A stretch of 64,000 bases of DNA from Elusimicrobia bacterium GWA2_56_46 (GTDB taxonomy: Bacteria > Elusimicrobiota > Elusimicrobia > Elusimicrobiales > UBA9959), in the NCBI GenBank assembly GCA_001799575.1, contig MGTT01000020.1:1-64000 (forward strand), written 5' to 3'. A program made the translations under genes and the position numbers. The notes beneath the pieces were generated by a model, which saw only the letters and a list, made by a program, of their open reading frames with translations, did no database searches and was not told the DNA's origin. Positions 37,346 to 46,307 of this stretch are shown one piece after another. Position 1 is the stretch's first letter. Each line of letters begins with the position of its first letter.

Positions 37346-38497
37346 GTGGATTATTATATGAAAATTCAATTGGCGGCCAAATCCATCATTCCTTCGGTCT
37401 ATAAAATACCCGGCGGGCATAATATTTTTGAATTAATGCTGCAGGGGATTGTGGTTCAAAATGAGGATAAGGCGCCGGCAGTTGTTGAAGAGTTGATTTT
37501 CTCCCTCTACAGAGGAAATGATTTGTATGAGCAAAGAATACTGGGGGGGAAGAATTTGCGTCAAAGCATAAAAAATAGAAGCGAAAATATTAAAAAAGGG
37601 CTTATAAATTTCCCTCAAGCATTAAATATTGCTTTTTCAAAAAATATTCCCTCCCATATCAAGGTGTCAAATAATTGTTCCCTTAAGAGCGGCGAAAGTA
37701 TATTTGCAGGCATATTTGTTTCGCTTCTGGACTATGTTCCGAATAAGATAGCTGTTACCGTCATTTTTAATCAAACAAATAAAACATGCCGGGTTGAAAG
37801 ATCGTTTTTATTGAGAGAGTATAAATGTAAAAACAAATATATTTTGCCGCTTAAAGGTGCCGTCGCTTGCTTATGCGGACCGGCTGAAGGTTTAAGCCAT
37901 CACCGGTCTCTAACGTCCCAGGAATTCGCGTTTGATTTTGTTCCATTGAGCGATGATTTTAAAATGTTGTTCAAATCAGGTAGTTCAAAAAATAAGAATT
38001 TTCACGCTTTTAATAAAAAAGTCATAGCTCCTGCCGCGGGCACCATTGTTTTTGCCCGGGATGGAATCGTTGAAAATGATCAGTTTGGCGTTTGTCCGCC
38101 CACAACCAGGGAAAAGATAGCCAAACATGGATTTTTGCACGCTATCTCCGGCAATATCGTTATTATTGATCATGGGCGCAATGAATATAGTTTTATGGCG
38201 CATTTGTCAAACGGATCTGTAAGAGTTGTCGAAGGACAAAAGGTCGCTCAGGGCCATGTGGTCGGACTACTCGGGAACACCGGAAATTCAACCGCGCCGC
38301 ATTTGCATTATCATCTTATGGATGGCCCTGATTTTTTAACAGCCAGATCGCTTCCGATCCAATTTTCCAATATTATAATTTCTCCCTGGATCGAAGAGTT
38401 TAACAGGTTGACCAGACAATTAAAAAAGGTTCACGCATCCGATGTTATGGAATATGATCTGAATGGTTTGGTTGACCCGATAGTTATGGCTTATTAA
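37346..38497 (+). CDS. M23-family metallopeptidase (LytM-like), AT-rich
   Basis: A 383-residue protein whose C-terminal half has the M23 peptidoglycan-endopeptidase pattern. The first zinc pair is in LSHHRSLTSQEFAFDF, followed by KVIAPAAGTIVFARDG, NIVIIDHGRNEYSFMAHL and the final GNTGNSTAPHLHYHLM with HxH. An N-terminal beta-rich domain (residues 1-170) is unrecognised. I see no signal peptide, odd for an enzyme that would act on the cell wall; it could be released by another route or work inside the cell. Codon use is much more A/T-rich than all neighbours, a sign of transfer. The start is GTG 37346 or ATG 37358; no ribosome site is obvious. Confidence 0.85.
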   Translation: MDYYMKIQLAAKSIIPSVYKIPGGHNIFELMLQGIVVQNEDKAPAVVEELIFSLYRGNDLYEQRILGGKNLRQSIKNRSENIKKGLINFPQALNIAFSKNIPSHIKVSNNCSLKSGESIFAGIFVSLLDYVPNKIAVTVIFNQTNKTCRVERSFLLREYKCKNKYILPLKGAVACLCGPAEGLSHHRSLTSQEFAFDFVPLSDDFKMLFKSGSSKNKNFHAFNKKVIAPAAGTIVFARDGIVENDQFGVCPPTTREKIAKHGFLHAISGNIVIIDHGRNEYSFMAHLSNGSVRVVEGQKVAQGHVVGLLGNTGNSTAPHLHYHLMDGPDFLTARSLPIQFSNIIISPWIEEFNRLTRQLKKVHASDVMEYDLNGLVDPIVMAY

Positions 38498-38550
38498 GGC
38501 CGGAACAAATATTATTAGTTTAAGAAGTGCCGGAACTATTGCTGAACGAT

Positions 38551-38695
38551 CATCAAGTGCGTAAGCAAAATAAGGGGTGCCGGGGTGAGGCCTTTTTGAC
38601 CCAGCAGGCCGCCGATGGAACGCAAAAAGGCCTCACCCCGGCAGGACCCCGATTTTGCAATCCTGCGGTGCTATTACATAAAACCCATTAGCCCC
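38551..38695 (+). repeat. structured repeat element, copy 2
   Basis: CATCAAGTGCGTAAG, then GCAAAAT/ATTTTGC and GGGGT/ACCCC stems, an arm CCGGGGTGAGGCC/GGCCTCACCCCGG, the loop with GCAGGCCGCCGATGGAACGC and the tail CCCATTAGCC. Compared with copy 1, the arm differs at several positions on both sides with pairing kept. It ends 8 nt before the right palindrome. Confidence 0.8.
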
Positions 38696-38702
38696 ACACT
38701 TT

Positions 38703-38756
38703 GGCAAAGGAGCCAGGCACATTTTTCTGCTGAAAAATAAGCCTGGCACCTTTGCC
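38703..38756 (-). repeat. right 54-bp palindrome
   Basis: Inverted copy of 36843-36896 with 53 of 54 positions identical. The near-identity contrasts with the marked divergence of the structured copies next to it, suggesting recent conversion or recent mobility of the palindrome. Confidence 0.9.
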
Positions 38757-38773
38757 CGGAGATTACCTTATCT

Positions 38774-39094
38774 ATGAAAAAAGATATTAGGGAACTGATG
38801 AAGAAGTATACGCCGTTCCAACGGGCGGTTTGGATGGCTTGCATGGCTATACCAAAAGGGCAGACACGCAGTTACGGCTGGATAGCAAAACGCATCGGCC
38901 GGCCGGGGGCGGCCAGGGCGGTGGGCGCGGCCCTCGGCAAAAACCCTTTTGCCCCCCTCGTGCCCTGCCACCGGGTCATAAGATCCGACGGAACTTTAGG
39001 CGGCTTTTCGGCCCCGGGCGGGCTAAAAGCCAAAATAAAACTCCTGAAAAAAGAACAAGCAATCCGAATTCCGAATCGGAATTCGGAGGGATGA
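38774..39094 (+). CDS. ogt: O6-alkylguanine-DNA alkyltransferase (single-domain)
   Basis: Removes alkyl groups from guanine O6 by transfer to its own cysteine. The 106-residue protein is just the catalytic domain: TPFQRAVWMACMAIPKGQTRSYGWIAKRIG, ARAVGAALGKNPFAPLVPCHRVI with the PCHRV active site, and GGFSAPGGLKAK. The N-terminal domain of Ada/Ogt is absent. The last residues (RIPNRNSEG) come from a CCGAATTC/GAATTCGG palindrome, and the stop TGA lies in the first unit of a GGGATGA repeat. It starts 17 nt after the right palindrome. Confidence 0.92.
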   Translation: MKKDIRELMKKYTPFQRAVWMACMAIPKGQTRSYGWIAKRIGRPGAARAVGAALGKNPFAPLVPCHRVIRSDGTLGGFSAPGGLKAKIKLLKKEQAIRIPNRNSEG

Positions 39095-39122
39095 GGGATG
39101 AGGGATGAGGGATGAGGGATGA
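39088..39122 (+). repeat. GGGATGA x5 tandem repeat
   Basis: Five perfect 7-bp units. The first unit supplies the stop codon of ogt. It lies 30 nt from a second heptamer array of different sequence. Confidence 0.95.
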
Positions 39123-39152
39123 AAGTCAGCAATCAAAATGGTTAATGTATCT

Positions 39153-39229
39153 GCCTTTAGCCTTTAGCCTTTAGCCTTTAGCCTTTAGCCTTTAGCCTTT
39201 AGCCTTTAGCCTTTAGCCTTTAGCCTTTT
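39153..39229 (+). repeat. GCCTTTA x10 tandem repeat
   Basis: Ten perfect 7-bp units (39153-39222) and one altered unit (GCCTTTT). The last units overlap the stop codon and final codons of pilC on the minus strand. Because a 7-bp unit is not a multiple of three, length change would alter nothing upstream but may affect the mRNA 3' end. Confidence 0.95.
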
Positions 39230-40419
39230 CCCGCCAGTTCGCCCATGCTGAACATCGGCATGAACATGGCTATGACTATGGCCCCGATCACGACCCCCAT
39301 GACCACCATGATCAGCGGCTCTATCATTGAGGTCAGACCCTTAACCGCGGTATCCACTTCCTGGTCGTAAAAATCGGCGATCTTATTGAGCATATTGTCC
39401 AGGCCGCCGGTCTCTTCGCCCACGCTGATCATCTGTATAACCATGGGAGGAAAAATATCCGCTTTCTTGAGCGGGTCGGAGATCCGGCCGCCCTCCTTGA
39501 TGGAATCGCGGCTCTTATAGATGGCCCGCTCTATGATCTTGTTGCCGGAAGTCTTGGCCACGGTTTCCAGCCCCTGCAGGATGGGAACGCCGGACTTTAT
39601 CAGCGTGCCAAGCGTGCGCGTAAACTTAGCTATCGCCACCTTTTTCAGCAGAATACCGAACACGGGAAGCTTGAGCGAAATATCATCAAGCTTTTCCTGG
39701 CCCTTTTCGGTCTTGATATATTTCTTCACTCCCCAGACGCCGCCGCCGACGGCCGCCAGGATATAGACGATATTACCGCGGATCGTATCGGACAGGAGTA
39801 TGATCATCCTGGTCGGGAACGGAAGTTCCGCCCCGAAGCCGCTGAAAATGTCTTTAAAAACCGGAATGATGAAAACTATAAGGAAAACGGTTATCAGGAA
39901 CGCGACGCCGCCGACCACGGTCGGGTACATCAGCGCGCTTTTCACTTTGGCTTTCAGGGCCTCGGAAGCTTCAAGAAAACCGGACAGGCGCTCCAGAATA
40001 GTGTCCAGGATGCCGCCGACTTCTCCGGCCTTGATCATGGAAACGTAAAGTTCGGTGAAAGCCTGGGGATGCTTCCTCATGGCGTCGGCGATGGAAAGGC
40101 CGGATTCTATGTCCGTGCGCAGTCCGGACACAACGGTTTTGAAAGCGGGATTCTCGGCCTGGGCTTCCAGGATGTTAAGCCCCTGGACTATAGGTATTCC
40201 CGCCGACACCAGGGTGGAGAGCTGCCGGGAGAAAACAACCACATCCTTGGTGTCGACTTTGGGCTTGAAAAACGGGGATTTTTTGGCTTTCTGCCGTATT
40301 TCAACAACCGTCAGCCGCTGCTCGCGCAGACGCGCGATAGCGGCTTTCTGGTCGGCCGCCTCCACCAGGCCCTCCAGCAGTTTTCCGCTCGCCTCTTTTG
40401 CTTTATATGCGAATTGCAT
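39220..40419 (-). CDS. pilC: type IV pilus / type II secretion inner-membrane platform protein
   Basis: PilC/GspF anchors the assembly ATPase and organises pilus subunits in the inner membrane. The 399 residues carry two repeated T2SSF domains, with typical stretches FSRQLSTLVSAGIPIVQGLNIL, MIKAGEVGGILDTILERLS, TRTLGTLIKSGVPILQGLETV and MISVGEETGGLDNMLNKIADFYDQEVD, plus three membrane segments. It follows pilT on the same strand after 1 nt. The C terminus (GELAGKG) runs into the GCCTTTA array. Confidence 0.95.
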   Translation of the reverse strand: MQFAYKAKEASGKLLEGLVEAADQKAAIARLREQRLTVVEIRQKAKKSPFFKPKVDTKDVVVFSRQLSTLVSAGIPIVQGLNILEAQAENPAFKTVVSGLRTDIESGLSIADAMRKHPQAFTELYVSMIKAGEVGGILDTILERLSGFLEASEALKAKVKSALMYPTVVGGVAFLITVFLIVFIIPVFKDIFSGFGAELPFPTRMIILLSDTIRGNIVYILAAVGGGVWGVKKYIKTEKGQEKLDDISLKLPVFGILLKKVAIAKFTRTLGTLIKSGVPILQGLETVAKTSGNKIIERAIYKSRDSIKEGGRISDPLKKADIFPPMVIQMISVGEETGGLDNMLNKIADFYDQEVDTAVKGLTSMIEPLIMVVMGVVIGAIVIAMFMPMFSMGELAGKG

Positions 40420-40420
40420 A

Positions 40421-41497
40421 TCAACTTGTAACCGAAAGCGTCTTCTGAAGCAGTTTCTTTAGGTCTTCCGGATCCGAGGAACGGGTCACGGCCTCCTGAT
40501 AACTTATCTTCTGCCTCTTGTAAAGATCCACCAGCGCCTGGTTCATCGTCACCATGCCGTACTTGCCGCCGGTCTGAATGACGGTGTTGATCTGCTCCAC
40601 TTTCTGCTCGCGTATAAGGTTTTTTACGGCCGCGGTGGCCAGCATTACCTCGCAGGCGAGCACCCGGCCGGTGCCGGAGGCCGCGCTGAGAAGCTGCTGG
40701 GCGAAAACGGCCTGCAGCACGAAAGAAAGCTGCACGCGGATCTGCTCCTGCTGGTGCGGCGGGAACACGTCTATGATGCGGTTGATGGTCTGCGCCGCGT
40801 CCGAAGTATGAAGGGTCGCGAAAACCAGGTGGCCCGTTTCCGCTATATTCAGGGCCGCGCCGATGGTCTCAAGATCTCGCATTTCGCCCACCAGAATGAC
40901 ATTGGGATCCTGCCGGAGCACGTGCCTCAGAGCGGCGCCGAAGGTCTCGGTATCGGAGCCGACTTCGCGCTGATTGACGATGCTCTTCTTGTGCGTATGC
41001 ACGTACTCTATAGGATCCTCTATGGTGATAATGTGATAATTACGGTTCTCGTTGAGGTAATCTATCATGGAAGCCAAAGTCGTGGATTTACCCGAGCCGG
41101 TGGGGCCGGTAATGAGGATGAGTCCCTTGGTCAGTTTCATCAGCTCGTAGACGACCGGCGGAAGATTCAGCTCTTCAAAAGTCTTGTATTTGCCGGGGAT
41201 GGAACGGATGGCAGCGCCCACCACGCCGCGCTGGCGGTAAGCGTTCATCCTGAGACGGCCCATCCCTTTGATGCCGAAAGCGAAGTCAAGCTCGTTGGTG
41301 GCCTCGAAGCGCTGGCGCTGGGCATCCGTCATCAGCGAAAAAACCAGGGTCTGGCACATATCCGGAGTGAGCTTCTCAAAGGGCGTGGGCACCAGATCAC
41401 CGTCCACGCGCAGCATGGGAGGCGCGCCGGCGGTGAGATGGATGTCCGAGGCGTTTTTCTCGTGCATCATGATGAAAAGCTCGCTCATTGTTACCAT
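40421..41497 (-). CDS. pilT: type IV pilus retraction ATPase
   Basis: Hexameric ATPase that powers pilus retraction and twitching. The 358 residues from ATG 41497 (AGGAG before it) have Walker A GPTGSGKSTTLASMI, the Asp box in ITIEDPIEYVH, Walker B VILVGEMRDLETI and the His box TGHLVFATLHTSDAAQTI. The opening MHEKNASDIHLTAGAPPMLRVDG is typical of PilT. The track's longer start is rejected. A terminator separates it from upstream pilB, so it probably has its own promoter. Confidence 0.96.
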   Translation of the reverse strand: MVTMSELFIMMHEKNASDIHLTAGAPPMLRVDGDLVPTPFEKLTPDMCQTLVFSLMTDAQRQRFEATNELDFAFGIKGMGRLRMNAYRQRGVVGAAIRSIPGKYKTFEELNLPPVVYELMKLTKGLILITGPTGSGKSTTLASMIDYLNENRNYHIITIEDPIEYVHTHKKSIVNQREVGSDTETFGAALRHVLRQDPNVILVGEMRDLETIGAALNIAETGHLVFATLHTSDAAQTINRIIDVFPPHQQEQIRVQLSFVLQAVFAQQLLSAASGTGRVLACEVMLATAAVKNLIREQKVEQINTVIQTGGKYGMVTMNQALVDLYKRQKISYQEAVTRSSDPEDLKKLLQKTLSVTS

Positions 41498-41526
41498 AAA
41501 ATCTCCTAAACAACCAGTGGCCACTG

Positions 41527-41551
41527 AAAAAGTTGCAAAGCAACTTTTTTA
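41527..41551 (-). terminator. terminator between pilB and pilT
   Basis: A 10-bp perfect stem AAAAAGTTGC/GCAACTTTTT with an AAA loop and a T-run on each strand, starting within the pilB stop codon. It should end most pilB transcripts before pilT. Confidence 0.85.
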
Positions 41552-43321
41552 ATCCACGTCCGACGCCGTTACCCTTATGACCTCTTCGACGGTGGTCATA
41601 CCCGCGAAAAGTTTTCTGATGGCGGATTCCCTTAAAGTGATCATTCCGTTCTTGCGCGCGGCATCCTTGATCTTTGAAACATGCGCTTTCTCTATGATGA
41701 GGCCGCGGAGAACGTCATTGACCTCAAGGATCTCGTGTATGCCCGCGCGGCCCTTGTAGCCGGTCTGCGCGCAGGCATCGCAGCCCTTGCCTCTCGACAG
41801 GACTAGTTTACCATTTTTAAGATTATTTTCAATAAAGGGTTTGGACACTCCCAGGCCCAGCATAAGCTCCGGCTTCACCTCGTAAGTTTCCTTGCAGTTC
41901 TTGCAGATCGAGCGAACCAGGCGCTGAGCCACCACCATCAGAAGCGTGGAGGACGTCAGGAATGGCTCGACGCCCATCATGCCTATGCGGGTTATGGCTC
42001 CCGGAGCGTCGTTGGTATGCAGCGTGGAGAAGACCAGGTGGCCGGTCATGGCCGCGTTGATGGCGGTGGCCATGGTCTCGAAGTCGCGGATCTCTCCCAC
42101 CATGATGATGTCCGGATCCTGGCGCAGGAAAGACCTCAGGCCCGAGGCGAATGTCAGTCCGACGTCGGCGTTGACGCCGACCTGGTTGATCCCCTCAAGC
42201 TGGTATTCTATCGGATCCTCGATAGTGACGATGTTGATGTCGGGCTCGTTCATGGTGGCCAAAGCCGAATAAAGCGTGGTGGACTTTCCGGAACCGGTGG
42301 GGCCGGTCACAAGAACGATGCCGTGCGGCGCCTTCAGGGCTTTGGAGAACATAGCCAGGTTTTCCGGCTCAAAACCCAGGTCGTCGAGTTTGAGCTTCAG
42401 CCCGGACGAATCCAGAATACGCATTACGATCTTCTCGCCGGGGCCGCACGGCAGGATGGAGATGCGCAGGTCTATCTCGTGTTCGTCGATCTTAAGTTTG
42501 GCGCGGCCGTCCTGGGGCGTGCGCCGCTCGGAAATATCCAGAGACGACATGATCTTGATGCGGCTGACTATCGCGTTGTGGAATTTTTTCGGAGGCGAAG
42601 GCTGGAGATGAAGCACACCGTCTATGCGGAACCGCACCTTGGTGTCCTTATAAGTGGGCTCGATGTGGATATCGGAAGCGTGCGCGCGGATGGCGGAGGA
42701 GATGATAAGATTCACCATCTGGATGATCGGGGCGGCCTCCCCTTTCTGCTCCAGCGAGATAAGATCGTCCCCGGCGGCGTTGGGGTCTTCCTCTTTTACC
42801 AGCGATACGTCGGTGGTTCCGCCGGTGGTCAGCCTGAGGATATCATCCAGGGCCTGCTTGGAGGATTTGGCGCCGTAATATTTATCCAGCGCGGCCGCTA
42901 TATCGACCTCGGAACCGAAAACCGCTTTCACTTCATACCCGGTCATCATCTTCAGATCGTCCAGGACCACGATATTAAGCGGATCCTCCATGGCGACCTT
43001 AAGTTTGTTCTCCGTTCTCTCCACGGCTATAAGATTATAGCGGCGGGCGATATTTTCCGGGATGACTTTCACGACCTCCGCATTCAGCTCTTTCGCCGCC
43101 AGATCCACGAATTCGATGCCGAACTGTTTGCTCAAAAATTCCAGAAGCGCCCGCTCCTGTATGAACTTTTTGTGCAGGAGAACCTGGCCGAGTTTTCCGC
43201 CCCCGGAACGCTGCAGTTCCAGGGCCTCATTGAGCTGCTGGGACGTGATGAGGCCGGAGGAGACTAGCATCTCCCCGATCCTTTTTGAAATATTTATCGA
43301 GAGTCCTTTTTCTCCGGACAT
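41549..43321 (-). CDS. pilB: type IV pilus assembly ATPase (PilB/GspE)
   Basis: Powers pilus extension or type II secretion. The 590 residues have an N-terminal MshEN domain (ISKRIGEMLVSSGLITSQQLNEAL), Walker A GPTGSGKSTTLYSAL, Walker B DIIMVGEIRDFETM, the His box TGHLVFSTLHTNDAPGAI and a four-cysteine zinc element (CKNCKE ... CDACAQTGYKGR) typical of PilB. With pilT and pilC it gives the ATPase/platform core of a type IV pilus; pilins and secretin are not in the window. Confidence 0.96.
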   Translation of the reverse strand: MSGEKGLSINISKRIGEMLVSSGLITSQQLNEALELQRSGGGKLGQVLLHKKFIQERALLEFLSKQFGIEFVDLAAKELNAEVVKVIPENIARRYNLIAVERTENKLKVAMEDPLNIVVLDDLKMMTGYEVKAVFGSEVDIAAALDKYYGAKSSKQALDDILRLTTGGTTDVSLVKEEDPNAAGDDLISLEQKGEAAPIIQMVNLIISSAIRAHASDIHIEPTYKDTKVRFRIDGVLHLQPSPPKKFHNAIVSRIKIMSSLDISERRTPQDGRAKLKIDEHEIDLRISILPCGPGEKIVMRILDSSGLKLKLDDLGFEPENLAMFSKALKAPHGIVLVTGPTGSGKSTTLYSALATMNEPDINIVTIEDPIEYQLEGINQVGVNADVGLTFASGLRSFLRQDPDIIMVGEIRDFETMATAINAAMTGHLVFSTLHTNDAPGAITRIGMMGVEPFLTSSTLLMVVAQRLVRSICKNCKETYEVKPELMLGLGVSKPFIENNLKNGKLVLSRGKGCDACAQTGYKGRAGIHEILEVNDVLRGLIIEKAHVSKIKDAARKNGMITLRESAIRKLFAGMTTVEEVIRVTASDVD

Positions 43322-43402
43322 AAATTAAAGGGAATAGGTGCCAGGGTAGACAGAAGCTCCATGGAAGCCCGGCCGCCGGACTGATGAGAACCCGGCTTCC
43401 GG

Positions 43403-44944
43403 TCAGCTTTTGAATTTGCTGACCTGCTCCTGGAGCTTGTCCGCCTGGCCGGTCAGGGTGACGGCGGTATTGGCTATCTGCATCACCGCCGCCGTCTGTT
43501 CTTCCGCGCCGGCCGTAACCTCTTGCGCGGAGGCCGCGGTTTCTTCGGCCACGGCCGCAATCTGCTCCACTTGTCTGCTGATCCCTCTGACGGAGTCGGC
43601 CATTTCGCCGTAGCCGGCCTGCATCTTGGCGACCAGTTCCAGGACGGCTTTCGTCTCTTCTATGGATTTAGCCGACGCGGCAACCACGCCGGTCGTGTCG
43701 CCCTGTATTTCTTTGATAATGCCGGCTATTTTTTCAGCCGACTGGCTGGAAGACTCGGCCAGTTTGCGCACTTCGTCCGCGACCACGGCGAAGCCGCGGC
43801 CGGCCTCGCCGGCGCGCGCGGCCTCGATGGCGGCGTTGAGCGCCAGGAGGTTGGTCTGGTCGGAGATCTTGGTTATCAGCCCCACGATCTCGGAGATCTC
43901 CTGGGAGCGCTGGCTGAGAGTGTTGATGGAGCTGCCCGTCTCCTCGATGGTCTTTTGCACTCCCTGGAAACCGGTGTTCACCCGCTCTATATCGGCGCTT
44001 CCGGCCTCCACGGATTTATTCGCGCTTTGCACCAGAATGGTGATCTCCTGGGTGCTTTTGGCCACCTGGCTCGTGGCGGCCGCTATCTGCTGGACGGAGT
44101 GTTGTATTTGCGTCATGCTCTGGGACGCCTGGGTGGTTGTTTTAGCCACCGAACCGACCGACGCCCTGGTACTGCCGGCCAGCGACGTGACTCCGGAGAT
44201 CAGGGTTTTCAGGTTGGACGACATGGCGTTGAAAGTCAGGCCGAGCTGGCCTATCTCATCGTCGCTTTTTATCGCCATAGCCTCGTGGGTGAGATCGCCC
44301 TCGGCAATCTGCTTAAGCGCGGCCATGACGTTGCCCAGGGGCACGGTGATGGATTTTTTTACGCTGCGGTAATATGCCGCGCCGCCGAGGAGCAGCGCGA
44401 GTATTCCGACCAGCGCGGAGACGACGATAGTTTTCAGAACGGCTTCCGAGATCGCATCCGTTTTGAAAGCTATCACCAGGGAACCGACCTTGTTTTCGGA
44501 TACCATGACGGGGGTGGCGGCCATAAATACATTTTTGTTCTTTTCATCGCGCATCACCACAAACTTGTCCGCTTCTATCAACTTGGCGGCGACTCCTGTT
44601 TGGGAAAGATCTTTTTCTTTCATGTCATTGTCGCTGGAGGCCACGCATTTGCGCTCATTGTTGAGGAGGCAGGCGAACTTGATATCGCGATCGGAATTTT
44701 TGAGTTCTGCCAGGAACGAGGCAAGTTTATCCCATTCCCCCACCAGCATTGGATCGGCCGACGCGTGAGCGACGCTTGTGGCCATAGCTTTCGCCTTGTT
44801 TTGCTGGCTGGCTACCAACTGGCTCCGGCTGACCAGAATGCTTGCCGTCGCTATAGCGAAGATGACCAGTACGGTCGCCACAGCGAAGTAAAAAACTATT
44901 TTCCGGTTTATTCCGCCACTTGATGCGATGCCTTGTTCGGCCAT
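43403..44944 (-). CDS. methyl-accepting chemotaxis protein
   Basis: A transmembrane chemoreceptor of 513 residues from ATG 44944 (AGAGGA before it). It has TM1 (about 16-38), a periplasmic sensor domain with two cysteines ([14 protein letters not shown]), TM2 (about 180-203), a HAMP region and a signalling domain with the conserved tip [38 protein letters not shown]. No che genes are nearby. Two periplasmic binding proteins are encoded just upstream on the same strand and may present ligands to it. With the pil genes it may steer surface motility. Confidence 0.95.
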   Translation of the reverse strand: MAEQGIASSGGINRKIVFYFAVATVLVIFAIATASILVSRSQLVASQQNKAKAMATSVAHASADPMLVGEWDKLASFLAELKNSDRDIKFACLLNNERKCVASSDNDMKEKDLSQTGVAAKLIEADKFVVMRDEKNKNVFMAATPVMVSENKVGSLVIAFKTDAISEAVLKTIVVSALVGILALLLGGAAYYRSVKKSITVPLGNVMAALKQIAEGDLTHEAMAIKSDDEIGQLGLTFNAMSSNLKTLISGVTSLAGSTRASVGSVAKTTTQASQSMTQIQHSVQQIAAATSQVAKSTQEITILVQSANKSVEAGSADIERVNTGFQGVQKTIEETGSSINTLSQRSQEISEIVGLITKISDQTNLLALNAAIEAARAGEAGRGFAVVADEVRKLAESSSQSAEKIAGIIKEIQGDTTGVVAASAKSIEETKAVLELVAKMQAGYGEMADSVRGISRQVEQIAAVAEETAASAQEVTAGAEEQTAAVMQIANTAVTLTGQADKLQEQVSKFKS

Positions 44945-45047
44945 ATTTATCCTCTCTCCTCTTAAACAATCGCGCACGGAACCGCGGCACCGGACAACAT
45001 CCGGCGCCGCGTGATCCTTACGCCACCCTTACGCTGCCGCCCGCTTT

Positions 45048-46214
45048 CTACTTCTTAAGGTCGCCCCAGTTCCTGATTTCCAGAAAGTTCCCGTTTTTAT
45101 AGTGCGTGAGATAGACATTGTCGCTGCCTTCGTGATCCTGCGCCCCGTAGCTGAACAGAAGCCCAGTGCCCAACTGGCGTTCTTTTATGGTCTCGATGGC
45201 GGCAATATATCCCGCCCGCGTCAGGTCTTTGCCGGCGCGCTTAAGACCCTCCAGCGCTATTTTTCCGTTGACGTAGCCTTCCAGACTGCCGAAAGAGAGG
45301 GGCGACTTGGGGAAATATTTTACCATCGCCGCGCGATATTCCGACACCACGGACAGCGTCTTCTCGGCGTAGGGCGGCATGACCTGGCTTACTATCAGGC
45401 CGTTCGTATTGCCGTTGAGCTCTTTGGCCAGTTCCTCCGGCCCCACGAACGAAACCGTATAAAACAGCGTTTTAGCCAGGCCCTGGGCTTTGGCGTCCTT
45501 AACGAATTTGGCCAGAGGCGAATATGTTCCCGCCATAACCACCACCTCAGGCGCGGCGGCCTTTACCTTTTCCAGCCCTTCCTCTGTTTTGACGGTATTC
45601 CTTTCGTAGCTGCCCAGCGCTACAGGCGCCAGGCCGTGTTTTTTGAGGGCGGCCTCGGCGCCTTTCTTGACCGCCTCGCCGAACCCGTCGTACTGGTAGA
45701 AGATCGCGACTTTTTTAACGCCCAGGTTTTTGACCACAGCGTCGATGAAAGCTTCGGTCTCCTTTGCGTAGGAAGCCCGCACATTGATTATGTAGGGGTT
45801 GAACGGCGTTCTGAGCGCGTCAGCTCCGGTGAAAAAGCCGGTCGCCGGCACTTTAGCCCCGATCCACACCGGCATGGCCTTGACCGCCGTCGGCGTTCCC
45901 ACGTAATTGGCGAGCATGAATACTTTGTTCTCGTTGATCAATTTCTGGGTGTTGATGACGCAGTTCACCGGCTCGTAGCCATCGTTTAAGGCGATGAGCT
46001 TTATCTTGCGCCCGTTCACGCCGCCCTTTTCGTTGGCCGAATTGATCAGGGCGGTGAACCCGCGGTTCACTTCCTGGCCCAGGAACGCGGCCGGGCCTTC
46101 CAGCGCCAGGGAAGAGCCTATCGTTATTTCAGTATCGGTGACGCCGGGCTCGGCCGCGTGCAGCGCAACCGGCAGCAGACTTACGGCAAGAACTAGTCCA
46201 CAGAGTTTCTTCAT
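45048..46214 (-). CDS. periplasmic substrate-binding protein (Leu/Ile/Val-type)
   Basis: An exported binding protein of 388 residues with a signal peptide (LCGLVLAVSLLPVALHAA) and the Peripla_BP_6 fold: EITIGSSLALEGPAAFLGQEVNRGFTALINSANEKGGVNGRKIKLIALNDGYEP. It would bind a branched-chain amino acid, amide or related ligand. No permease or ATPase genes accompany it, and the chemoreceptor follows 103 nt downstream, so a sensing role is as likely as transport. GGAGGGA precedes the ATG. Confidence 0.9.
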   Translation of the reverse strand: MKKLCGLVLAVSLLPVALHAAEPGVTDTEITIGSSLALEGPAAFLGQEVNRGFTALINSANEKGGVNGRKIKLIALNDGYEPVNCVINTQKLINENKVFMLANYVGTPTAVKAMPVWIGAKVPATGFFTGADALRTPFNPYIINVRASYAKETEAFIDAVVKNLGVKKVAIFYQYDGFGEAVKKGAEAALKKHGLAPVALGSYERNTVKTEEGLEKVKAAAPEVVVMAGTYSPLAKFVKDAKAQGLAKTLFYTVSFVGPEELAKELNGNTNGLIVSQVMPPYAEKTLSVVSEYRAAMVKYFPKSPLSFGSLEGYVNGKIALEGLKRAGKDLTRAGYIAAIETIKERQLGTGLLFSYGAQDHEGSDNVYLTHYKNGNFLEIRNWGDLKK

Positions 46215-46307
46215 TGAGTGTTTCCCTCCGGAGCAATGATTATGTTTCCCGAAAACCGCGCGAAACCGCCGCGGGCGCGCAGCCGAACGCGCCGTAAGCT
46301 CCCTGGC

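Larger units (their letters stand above)
36843..38756. mobile_element. 1.9-kb unit bounded by 54-bp inverted palindromes (candidate non-autonomous mobile element)
   Basis: Two 54-bp sequences (36843-36896 and 38703-38756) are reverse complements with one mismatch. Just inside each is a structured repeat copy in matching inverted orientation (36906-37056 minus; 38551-38695 plus). The interior is clearly richer in A and T than the flanks and holds one gene, an M23 peptidase, but no transposase. It sits tightly between uvrC (12 nt) and ogt (17 nt). Mobility is inference. Confidence 0.65.

Noticed and set aside
39088-39229. CRISPR array
   Set aside because: The tandem units are 7 bp with no spacers and no cas genes are nearby; this is a simple tandem repeat.
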